From positions 1 through 9,777 of the forward strand of contig JAOQAA010000486.1 in the NCBI GenBank assembly GCA_025963815.1: 9,777 nt of DNA, written 5' to 3'. The stretch's first letter is position 1. Every line of letters starts with the position of its first letter. Below are positions 1 through 5,342 of this stretch, in pieces. Below the pieces are notes generated by a model. The model worked only from the letters and a program-made list of their open reading frames with translations, was not told where the DNA came from and ran no database searches. Position numbers and translations under genes: made by a program. The stretch is from Capsulimonas sp. GTDB lineage: Bacteria; Armatimonadota; Armatimonadia; Armatimonadales; Capsulimonadaceae.

Positions 1-7
1 CGCAAAC

Positions 8-75
8 AAAAAAAGCCACGCAATGAAACCAGTCGCCCCACAAGCGTCTGGGGGACAGGGTTTCAGTACGTGGCT
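8..75 (-). terminator. intrinsic terminator, long hairpin with seven U
   Basis: The outer 7-bp stem 14-20/69-75 is followed on the minus strand by an uninterrupted run of T (14-8), then GTTT. On the plus strand the hairpin is followed by GCATAGCC, so termination is expected only for minus-strand transcripts. No minus-strand protein gene lies just upstream of it in the window. Confidence 0.55.
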
Positions 76-113
76 GCATAGCCGAAATCTAACGTCAATG
101 TCAGAGTGAATAC
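8..113 (-). ncRNA. candidate small structured RNA or attenuator leader with its own promoter and terminator
   Basis: The minus strand carries a consensus-like promoter, then about 105 nt without a convincing ORF, then a long hairpin ending directly in seven U. The hairpin spans 14-75. Its helices are 14-20/69-75 (AGCCACG with CGTGGCT), 25-30/59-64 (GAAACC with GGTTTC), 32-34/54-56 and 36-40/49-53, with a 4x4 internal loop (21-24/65-68), one bulged G35 and an 8-nt apical loop. In the 5' part GGCT and AGCC (82-85 and 74-77 region, minus) can form a small competing hairpin that shares bases with the outer stem. This would fit either an independent sRNA or an attenuator ahead of a minus-strand gene left of the window. 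I do not recognise a known riboswitch or RNA family. The helices and U-run are seen directly; transcription is inferred. Confidence 0.45.
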
Positions 114-119
114 TTGCTT

Positions 120-149
120 ATTATGGCGCCAGAAGGGCGATTATGTCAA
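120..149 (-). promoter_or_regulatory. sigma-70-type promoter for the minus-strand RNA
   Basis: On the minus strand a perfect -35 TTGACA (149-144) is followed after an 18-nt spacer by CATAAT (125-120), one mismatch from the -10 consensus. The expected start is near 111-114. It lies back to back with the plus-strand extended -10 at 161-169, with which it may compete. Confidence 0.5.
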
Positions 150-160
150 CTCGCTTCTTT

Positions 161-169
161 TGATATAAT
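161..169 (+). promoter_or_regulatory. extended -10 promoter for the cupin gene
   Basis: TGATATAAT is a full extended -10 (TG-N-TATAAT). The -35 region at the right distance (about 141-146, TTATGT) is poor, as is usual for extended -10 promoters. The start would fall near 176, giving a leader of about 110 nt before the cupin ATG. Confidence 0.5.
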
Positions 170-176
170 GTTGATA

Positions 177-200
177 CATGATGAACGCGTATTTATCATG
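177..200 (+). promoter_or_regulatory. 9-bp hairpin or operator at the predicted transcription start
   Basis: CATGATGAA (177-185) pairs with TTTATCATG (192-200), including one G-U pair, around a 6-nt loop. It begins within a base or two of the predicted start of the cupin transcript. It could act as a 5'-end RNA hairpin or as a dyad operator; the sequence does not tell which. Confidence 0.3.
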
Positions 201-284
201 ATAGGTCATACGGGCCGTGTAAGATAGCGCATGCCCGCCGGACAAAGTTCCCACACCGGCGCTGAAAGAAAGGAACTCAATCAC

Positions 285-722
285 ATGACCCCGAAAGTTC
301 TTGGCCCCGGCGAGGGCCGCATTCTCAATATCCTGGGTGACGCCCAGAATATCCGGCTCTCGTCGGAGGATACCAATGGTTCGCTGCTGATGATCGAGCA
401 GACAAACCCGCCTGGCGTCGGCATCCCCATGCACGTTCACGAGAATGAAGATGAAGTCTTTCATATTCTGGAGGGAAGTCTTGCCTGTACCGTGGGCGGG
501 AAATCCGTGGTCGCCACGGCGGGGACGACCGTGTTCCTGCCGCGCAATATCCCCCACACCTGGATCACGGCGGGAGAAGTCCCGGTTAAAACAATCCTGA
601 TCGTGTCGCCCGGCGCCGGCGCGGAGAACATGTTCGGAGAACTCAGCCGTCTTCCCGCCGGGCCGCCGGATATGGCCGTCGTGCTGGAGATCTGCGGCCG
701 CTACGGCGTACGCTTTGTCTAA
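285..722 (+). CDS. single-domain cupin protein (Cupin_2)
   Basis: A 145-residue cytoplasmic protein with one conserved cupin barrel. Motif 1 is G46-IPMHVH-ENEDE-VFHILEG64, giving metal ligands His50, His52 and Glu57 (or Glu55). Motif 2 is G80-TTVFLPRNIPH, giving His91, so the usual 3-His/1-Glu metal site looks complete. Small cupins of this type include dioxygenases, isomerases and sugar- or ligand-binding proteins, and the substrate cannot be read from the sequence. I chose ATG 285 because AAGGAA (270-275) sits 9 nt before it. The frame is open back to an ATG at 231, but that one has no ribosome site and would add 18 residues unlike the family. The gene is apparently monocistronic, with an extended -10 promoter upstream and a hairpin terminator 44 nt after the stop. 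Confidence 0.88.
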   Translation: MTPKVLGPGEGRILNILGDAQNIRLSSEDTNGSLLMIEQTNPPGVGIPMHVHENEDEVFHILEGSLACTVGGKSVVATAGTTVFLPRNIPHTWITAGEVPVKTILIVSPGAGAENMFGELSRLPAGPPDMAVVLEICGRYGVRFV

Positions 723-765
723 AGCGTCAGAAATAGAGCGGCCGGGCACTCTCGTGTCGGCTGGT

Positions 766-798
766 AGAGAGTCCTCGTGACCGACGAGGGCTCTCTTT
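766..798 (+). terminator. strong hairpin terminator after the cupin gene
   Basis: A 12-bp stem (766-777 with 785-796, one G-U pair, 7-nt loop TGACCGA) is followed by TTAT, so the U-tract is short. It lies between the cupin stop and the convergent end of the gene at 802, so it may serve both directions, although the minus side has no U-run. Confidence 0.6.
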
Positions 799-801
799 AT
801 G

Positions 802-1755
802 CTACGGACGCTCCAGCGTGATCTGCATTTCCTGCCAATGCCCATGCGCGGCCGTGACCATGCCGGGTTTGGCGCCGTATGATTTCAAAAGAAACGTCGC
901 CTCTCCGGTGGCTTCTTTGGGATCCAGGCCGAACGCCGTATCGCGATACATTCCGGTTTCCCGCATGCGCAGTGGGCCGCCGTCCACGAGCTTGGCGCTG
1001 ATGCGATACTCGGCGACTGGGATATTGTTGAGGTAGAGACTGGGATCCCACTCTTCTCCCACGGTCCTGCGAACGACGATTGTTCGGCCCTTGCGTCCGT
1101 CGATCATCGGGCTTGTGGGAGTGAAGGTCAGTTCGATCCGGGATTTCGCCGGCAGGGCTTTGGAGCTCGGGTTGCCGGAATCGGCGTCGATGCTGTAACC
1201 GATGATGACCGTCCCGCCGAAGTAGTTGCCGGAATACTTGGGATTGTCCTGCATGCCCGCAGGGTCTGCGACGCCATAGGGGAGCAGCACCCAGTTCTTC
1301 ACCGCGCCGTTCGCCGTGGCGAAGCCTTCCGCCTCTCCGTCCGCCGGGCATAGCCCCATCGCCGCGATCCCGTCGCCGTAATCGACGGTGTAGCCGGCGC
1401 AGTAGAAACTCGCCGCCCCCCACGGCGCCCGGACCTCATAATAACCCTTGGCGTCGGTCTTGGCCGACGCCCCCGAGTACGCGCTGCCGATGGCCGACGA
1501 CCGTACACCGATTATCGCGCCCCGCAGGGGATGGCCTTGGGAATCCCGGACGTATCCACGCACGATATTGCGCTTGACGGGGATGTGCACATCCGGCGGC
1601 ATGGCCGGCTTCGATTTCCCCATCACATTGATATTATGTATGGACGACGCAACCTCGACAACTACCGGCCCCGACGCAGGGGGCTCCGCCGCATGGGATA
1701 ATAGTGGCGCCGACAGCGCCATTGCCGCGACACAACTCACAATAAAACGTTTCAT
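802..1755 (-). CDS. secreted protein with carboxypeptidase-regulatory-like domain
   Basis: A 317-residue exported protein. The N-terminus has a typical signal peptide: Lys2-Arg3, a hydrophobic core to about residue 19, and likely cleavage after SHA22. Residues about 65-130 form a beta-sandwich of the carboxypeptidase-D regulatory-like / CarboxypepD_reg type (IVRGYVRDSQGHPLRGAIIGV, then TDAKGYYEVRAPWG). Such domains serve as adhesion or carbohydrate-contact modules. The remaining ~185 residues are beta-rich without a motif I know. Cys119 and Cys137 could form a disulfide. GGAGG (1762-1766) lies 6 nt before ATG 1755, fixing the start. It lies 116 nt downstream of the membrane-protein gene 1872-3212 on the same strand, with a possible operator in the gap. 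No catalytic site is visible, so function is unknown beyond being extracytoplasmic. Confidence 0.82.
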   Translation of the reverse strand: MKRFIVSCVAAMALSAPLLSHAAEPPASGPVVVEVASSIHNINVMGKSKPAMPPDVHIPVKRNIVRGYVRDSQGHPLRGAIIGVRSSAIGSAYSGASAKTDAKGYYEVRAPWGAASFYCAGYTVDYGDGIAAMGLCPADGEAEGFATANGAVKNWVLLPYGVADPAGMQDNPKYSGNYFGGTVIIGYSIDADSGNPSSKALPAKSRIELTFTPTSPMIDGRKGRTIVVRRTVGEEWDPSLYLNNIPVAEYRISAKLVDGGPLRMRETGMYRDTAFGLDPKEATGEATFLLKSYGAKPGMVTAAHGHWQEMQITLERP

Positions 1756-1819
1756 TCTTCGCCTCCGGGTAAACTTTGCGCTTCGAAGAGTGAAGCGTGA
1801 CGACGTTTTACCAGGGCTG

Positions 1820-1855
1820 CGTGTACAAAACGTGTACGGATTCGTGAACTGTCAA
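1820..1855 (-). promoter_or_regulatory. possible regulatory site: TTGACA plus CGTGTAC direct repeats
   Basis: The gap 1756-1871 holds CGTGTAC twice (1820-1826 and 1831-1837), 11 bp apart, about one helical turn. The same bases also read as the dyad GTACA-N5-TGTAC (1823-1837). A perfect minus-strand TTGACA (1855-1850) lies just upstream, and the repeat occupies where the -10 would be; no good -10 hexamer is present. This suggests a regulator-controlled promoter for the gene at 802-1755. It rests on pattern only. Confidence 0.3.
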
Positions 1856-1871
1856 GCTGCTAAAAATCAAT

Positions 1872-3212
1872 CTATCCCAGCAAGTCAAACATCTTCCAGC
1901 CGGGATGAAACTGCGGGGTGAGCACAAACACTACCTGCTGAATGGCGAGGAAATTCGCGACGATCAGCGTGGCGATCCAGGCGCCCCAGGTGCTCTTCCG
2001 AACGGCTCCGCCCATCCGCGCGACGCCTAAATTAATCGCGATGGCGATGGCCGGCAGCGCGGCGAGCATATAGCGGCCGCCCATGTTGAGCTCGACGTCC
2101 ACGGTCCAGAAGGCGCTTTGCTGGCCGATCAAGACAAAGGCGATTGTTAGTACCGCCGCCCTGGCGAGGAACCGAAGGCCGTTCACCGACGTGGGCGTTT
2201 CGTCATTCGTGTCTGTGTCCACAACGTCGTCGGCAGGCTGGCGGCGTGCGTATCCCACAATCGCGAGAACGATCAAGATCGCCGAGACGGCGAGAAAGGC
2301 GAGCGCCCATCCGTAAGGCAGCCATTCCGGCTGAAACCAGGTGCTGATGTACGTATTCTGCAGCGTCCAGAGCGCCGTACGGAAAATGCCCTGCGGCGGT
2401 CCTCCGTGCGCCCCAGCGCGCTGCGCCAGCTCCAGACCCGTGCCCATATGCGTGGCTGTGTGGATCAGCGGCGAATGGTAAAGGATGGCGTTTCGGACAT
2501 ACCACCAGCCTCCGATGATCAAATCGAGGCCGGCGATGATCCCCACGCCGCGCAGACGCTCCGAGCGCGGAGCGCCCGGCCGCAGCCACTGGGCGGCGAG
2601 CAGCACGAGCACGATCGGCAGGATATTGAGCTTCGTCAGCGCTGCGATCCCCGCCAGCGCGCCCGCCGCCCAGGGAAGCCAGTTCGGCGGATCGGCGTCG
2701 GCGTACAGGCGCGACGCAAGGTAAAACCCGGCGCAGCTGATCGTCAGCACCCAGATATCGGGATTGAGATGCCCCAGATACATGAATGTGAGCGGCACAA
2801 AGCAGATGGAGGCGACCAGCGACATTTCGCCCAGAGGCTCGTCTGGGAACAGTTGCTTCGCGAGGCGCCGCGCGAACATCCAGAGTAGGGTTCCGGCGAG
2901 AGCGAGTACGAACCAGCGCGAGACTTGCCAGCGCATGTTTTCCGCCATTGATCCAGTGAGGGCGTATGGGATGCTTTCCACGGCGTAAGCAAACAGCGGA
3001 TGCTGCGTCTCATAGCCGCCCTCCGCGTATTGCGGCGGAGCCCAGACCGGCAGCCGATGCTCCATGACCAGGAACTTGATGTACTGCATGTGCGCCGGCT
3101 CGTCTGGCGCCGCTCCCAGAGGTTGGATCACGCTGTAAGTGAAGCCGAAGATAAAGTACAGAAGCCCCAGAACCAGCCACGCCAGCCGCCACGTACCCGC
3201 TTTGTTTTCCAT
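1872..3212 (-). CDS. multi-pass membrane protein, GT-C glycosyltransferase-like (GT39/DUF2142 type)
   Basis: A 446-residue integral membrane protein with about 10 hydrophobic segments (roughly 10-30, 94-112, 130-148, 153-169, 178-210, 220-237, 304-323, 345-362, 380-398, 410-430). After TM1 comes PLGAAPDEPAHMQYIKFL (31-48). This matches the first extracytoplasmic loop of GT-C enzymes and DUF2142 proteins, where an acidic pair (Asp37-Glu38) takes the place of the catalytic DxD/PDE. ALTKLNILPIV and the late GRYMLAALPA stretch also fit that superfamily. Such proteins move sugars from lipid-phosphate donors at the outer face of the membrane, but the acceptor is not deducible and catalysis is unproven. 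The start has only a weak, distant GAGG. TAGAAT lies 6 nt before the ATG, so the mRNA may be leaderless. Confidence 0.78.
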   Translation of the reverse strand: MENKAGTWRLAWLVLGLLYFIFGFTYSVIQPLGAAPDEPAHMQYIKFLVMEHRLPVWAPPQYAEGGYETQHPLFAYAVESIPYALTGSMAENMRWQVSRWFVLALAGTLLWMFARRLAKQLFPDEPLGEMSLVASICFVPLTFMYLGHLNPDIWVLTISCAGFYLASRLYADADPPNWLPWAAGALAGIAALTKLNILPIVLVLLAAQWLRPGAPRSERLRGVGIIAGLDLIIGGWWYVRNAILYHSPLIHTATHMGTGLELAQRAGAHGGPPQGIFRTALWTLQNTYISTWFQPEWLPYGWALAFLAVSAILIVLAIVGYARRQPADDVVDTDTNDETPTSVNGLRFLARAAVLTIAFVLIGQQSAFWTVDVELNMGGRYMLAALPAIAIAINLGVARMGGAVRKSTWGAWIATLIVANFLAIQQVVFVLTPQFHPGWKMFDLLG

Positions 3213-3218
3213 AGCGCT

Positions 3219-3224
3219 ATTCTA
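3219..3224 (-). promoter_or_regulatory. -10 hexamer TAGAAT for the membrane-protein gene, probably leaderless
   Basis: On the minus strand TAGAAT is followed by 6 nt and then ATG 3212, so transcription would begin at or next to the start codon. No clear -35 is seen. It overlaps the weak GAGG, so that site would not be transcribed if this promoter is used. Confidence 0.35.
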
Positions 3225-3260
3225 CCTCAGGGACCGTAAGCCGCCGGGCGTCAGATTGGC

Positions 3261-3266
3261 TATAAT
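3261..3266 (+). promoter_or_regulatory. -10 hexamer TATAAT for the glycosylase gene, leaderless
   Basis: A perfect TATAAT is followed by 6 nt (ACAAGC) and then ATG 3273, placing the expected transcription start on the A of the start codon. No Shine-Dalgarno sequence is present before this ATG. The -35 region is not recognisable. Confidence 0.5.
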
Positions 3267-3272
3267 ACAAGC

Positions 3273-4142
3273 ATGCCTTTGAATATTCCTGTCCCCACGG
3301 ACTTCTCGTTTATGGAAACCATTTCCTCCCACGGCTGGCGCCGCCTTACTCCCTTTCACTGGGACGAAGACAGCCAAACTCTGGAACGCGTCGAACATCT
3401 TTCGACAGGCGAAGTCGTCCAGCTGCAAATCCGCGCGGACGAGCGACAGATTCTCATTGATGTGGACGGCGGCGACGAATCCGAAATTCTCTCCCTTGTC
3501 CGACGCATGCTCCAGCTCGACCTGCCGATCGACCAGTTCCACGCCTACTGCCTCACGCGCCCCGAACTCGCGCATATTCCCACCGCCGTTCAGGGCCGAA
3601 TGCTGCGCGGCTCCTCGCTGTTCGAAGACGCCGTCAAAGTGATCGCGACCTCGAACACCACCTGGACTCAGACCATCGCCATGACGGATCGGCTTGCGGA
3701 GCACTTCGGCTCGCCGCTGCCCAGCGCCCCCGAACGCCGCGCCTTTCCCACGGCCCAGCAGATCGCCGCCGTTCCCTTCGATGAGTTCGCCGCCCTCGCC
3801 CGCATGGGCTATCGCAACGCCTATGTCCACAAGATCGCGACCGACATCGCCGGCGGCGCCCTGGATATCGAAGCCTGGCAAGACGAATCCCAAACCGCCG
3901 ACGCCCTGCGCAAGCGCCTCCTCTCGCTTCCCGGCGTCGGCCCCTATGGCGCCGCGTGCCTGATGCTTTATCTTGGCAAACCCGCCCACGTCAACGTCGA
4001 CAGCTGGGCGCGAACCCTGCTGGGAAAAGAATTGGGACGGCCGGTGACGGACAAAGAGGTGTACGCGTACTTCGAGCAGTATGGAGAGTGGCGTGGACTC
4101 GTCTATAACTTCTATCCTTGGAAGAAGGAAGACAATGCTTAA
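3273..4142 (+). CDS. AlkA-like DNA glycosylase (HhH-GPD superfamily)
   Basis: A 289-residue base-excision-repair protein, likely removing alkylated bases (3-methyladenine type). The first ~105 residues form a beta-rich N-terminal domain. Residues about 111-290 are the helical HhH-GPD domain. LRGSSLFEDAVKVIATSNTTW (111-131) corresponds to the helix that in AlkA/OGG proteins carries the QQ/S signature; here it reads TSNTTW. The helix-hairpin-helix is LLSLPGVGPYGAACLML (216-232), and HVNVDSWAR (239-247) supplies the catalytic aspartate, Asp243. No C-terminal Cys cluster for an iron-sulfur centre is visible. The start is supported by TATAAT six nt upstream. It is divergent from 1872-3212 with only 60 bp between the ATGs. 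A decayed copy of its 3' part lies at 4944-5064. The base specificity is not determined. Confidence 0.88.
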   Translation: MPLNIPVPTDFSFMETISSHGWRRLTPFHWDEDSQTLERVEHLSTGEVVQLQIRADERQILIDVDGGDESEILSLVRRMLQLDLPIDQFHAYCLTRPELAHIPTAVQGRMLRGSSLFEDAVKVIATSNTTWTQTIAMTDRLAEHFGSPLPSAPERRAFPTAQQIAAVPFDEFAALARMGYRNAYVHKIATDIAGGALDIEAWQDESQTADALRKRLLSLPGVGPYGAACLMLYLGKPAHVNVDSWARTLLGKELGRPVTDKEVYAYFEQYGEWRGLVYNFYPWKKEDNA

Positions 4143-4340
4143 TCTGCAAGAGCGCTCCAGACTGTCGCCAGAATAAAGCGGCCGCTGCCGAACTTGTGTT
4201 TGAGAGCCGGATATGTCGCCAACGGCCCGATATGCGATATAATATTGCCATAGCTCGTTTGCTTTCGCTGGCGCTCCTGATGCGCTGTCGGCGATTGGGA
4301 AATATTACGTTCAAGATCCGCCTCGACAACATCGCCACCT
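4143..4340 (+). promoter_or_regulatory. intergenic gap with an isolated TATAAT
   Basis: TATAAT at 4238-4243 is a perfect -10 hexamer about 100 nt before the acetyltransferase start, but no convincing -35 or TG extension accompanies it. GATAT occurs three times just upstream (about 4210, 4230 and 4237). No hairpin terminator is evident after the glycosylase stop, so readthrough is possible. Confidence 0.3.
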
Positions 4341-4871
4341 ATGAACACTATGGAAAAAATTGCCATCCGGCCCGCGAACCCGGGCGATGCTCCCACCATC
4401 GCCGCTCTCCACGTCAAATCCTGGCGTCACGCCTACCGGGGACAGCTGCCGGCGGACTTGCTCGAAGCGCTCTCCGTTGAGACACGCACGAAGATCTGGT
4501 CCGGAATTTTGTCGGCGGATAATGAGAAGATGGCGACATTCATTGCGGAGATCGCTGGGGAAATCGTCGGCCACTGCAGTGTCGGCCCTTGCTGGGATGG
4601 GGACGCCGAAAAAGACGCTGGCGAGTTGCATTCGCTTTACATCGATCCCGATTGCATGGGAAAGGGCGCCGGTTCGGCGCTTCTGGAACAGGGTCTCGCG
4701 TTTCTCTTGGAATCGGGATACGGCAAAGCAACCCTCTGGATCCTGATCTCCCATGTGAGCTCACGCCGATTTTACGAGCGCCGGAACTGGACCCCCACCA
4801 AAACCACCAAGTCCGACCTCCGGAACGGCTTTGAGTTCCACGAAATGCGCTATCTAAAGACGCTCGCATAG
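4341..4871 (+). CDS. GNAT family N-acetyltransferase
   Basis: A 176-residue cytoplasmic acyl-CoA-dependent acetyltransferase. Beta-1 and alpha-1 are IAIRPANPGDAPTIAALHVKSW (7-28). Motif A is ELHSLYIDPDCMGKGAGSALLEQ (95-117), with the pyrophosphate-binding M106-GKGAG loop. Motif B carries SRRFYERRNW (141-150), the usual S.RFYE.-GF/W region. The layout and length resemble the broad group often placed near RimI and aminoglycoside-type acetyltransferases. The acceptor could be a small amine or a protein N-terminus and cannot be predicted. The start is uncertain: ATG 4341 and ATG 4350 are in frame and neither has a ribosome site. It follows the glycosylase gene by 198 nt on the same strand. Confidence 0.88.
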   Translation: MNTMEKIAIRPANPGDAPTIAALHVKSWRHAYRGQLPADLLEALSVETRTKIWSGILSADNEKMATFIAEIAGEIVGHCSVGPCWDGDAEKDAGELHSLYIDPDCMGKGAGSALLEQGLAFLLESGYGKATLWILISHVSSRRFYERRNWTPTKTTKSDLRNGFEFHEMRYLKTLA

Positions 4872-4943
4872 AACCGCCAAGATGCCCCGACTCCTGCTCC
4901 ACCGCCCCACTTAACGCCGCCTCATGCCTATTGCTCTCTCCGC

Positions 4944-5064
4944 CAAGCCTACCCAGTCAATATAATAGCCGCGCATGCTGCTGACCAAGGAATTGGGCCG
5001 CGCGGTAACGCATTTTAAGAGGTATACGCGTACTTTGAGCAATATGGCTGGAGATTGCCGCCTT
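4944..5064 (+). pseudogene. decayed 3' fragment of a second AlkA-like glycosylase gene
   Basis: The DNA at 4978-5047 aligns with 4017-4084 of the glycosylase gene at most positions (for example GAATTGGG, AAGAGGT, TACGCGTACTT). Read with a +2-nt shift near 5011-5018 it gives LL-KELGR-VT, then EVYAYFEQYG-WR, as in residues 249-273 of the intact protein, with one codon (Glu272) missing. Weaker similarity reaches back to about 4944 (CAA-CC-CCCA-GTCAA). The shift, codon loss and TGA at about 5062 mean it is not functional. The changes point to a diverged paralogue remnant rather than a fresh duplication. A 50-codon ORF (4975-5127) begins here behind a TATAAT (4961-4966), but it crosses the frameshift and looks accidental. 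Confidence 0.65.
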
Positions 5065-5083
5065 GAATATTCACTAACAAAAG

Positions 5084-5342
5084 ATGGGTATAGCTTTGTT
5101 CGCGTGGGCGATGGTGCTGGTTTCTGATCGGCCTCGCCATTGTGTTGCTATGAGAACAGATAGCTAACCCTTCCGGATTCAATGAAACTCTAGGATTAGA
5201 AATCGGCTTTTTTTCAATATGCGGCTTGGTCGTAATGACTTGGCTTGGCCTTTACTTTGGCTTAGAGATTGAATGGGCGAAAAGAGAGAAGCGGCGGAAG
5301 GAGGGTAAAAATCAAAATCATGATGAAACGAAGATATTTTAA
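5084..5342 (+). pseudogene. broken gene for a small two-TM membrane protein
   Basis: Starting at ATG 5084 the frame gives MGIALFAWAMVLV and is then lost. Shifting frame at about 5121-5124 gives LIGLAIVLL, an in-frame TGA (5151), then EQIANPSGFNETLGLEIG, a second hydrophobic span (FFSICGLVVMTWLGLYFG) and a basic tail (EWAKREKRRKEGKNQNHDE) ending at TAA 5342. The joined product would be an ~86-residue protein with two membrane helices and a charged cytoplasmic tail, which is hard to get by chance. One frameshift and one stop break it. I recognise no family. Its last ~20 codons overlap the start of the ankyrin gene in another frame and contain that gene's GGAGG. An intact gene starting within the second half cannot be excluded. 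Confidence 0.45.

Noticed and set aside
14..75. Integron attC site or transposon-end hairpin
   Set aside because: There is no RYYYAAC/GTTRRRY core pair, integrase or transposase nearby, and the adjacent seven-T run fits transcription termination better.
141..845. Long minus-strand ORF (234 codons) opposite the cupin gene
   Set aside because: It is antisense to a clearly conserved cupin, its protein is Arg/Gly/His-rich with no motif, and it has no ribosome site. A shadow of GC-rich coding DNA.
797..1423. Minus-strand ORF overlapping the secreted protein in another frame
   Set aside because: Arg/Gly-rich shadow frame. The overlapping frame has a signal peptide, a recognisable domain and a ribosome site.
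3222..3989. Long minus-strand ORF (255 codons) opposite the glycosylase gene
   Set aside because: The plus strand holds an intact HhH-GPD protein with its catalytic motifs. The antisense product is low-complexity Gly/Ala/Arg with no family features.
4975..5127. Leaderless 50-codon gene behind TATAAT 4961-4966
   Set aside because: It crosses the frameshift inside the glycosylase remnant and continues in a non-homologous frame. The TATAAT falls within the possibly homologous decayed sequence, and the spacing to ATG is 8 nt rather than 6.
5269..5319. TTG start for the ankyrin protein
   Set aside because: It would put a 17-residue basic, hydrophilic leader before an evident signal peptide, and the sequence there belongs to the tail of the broken two-TM gene.
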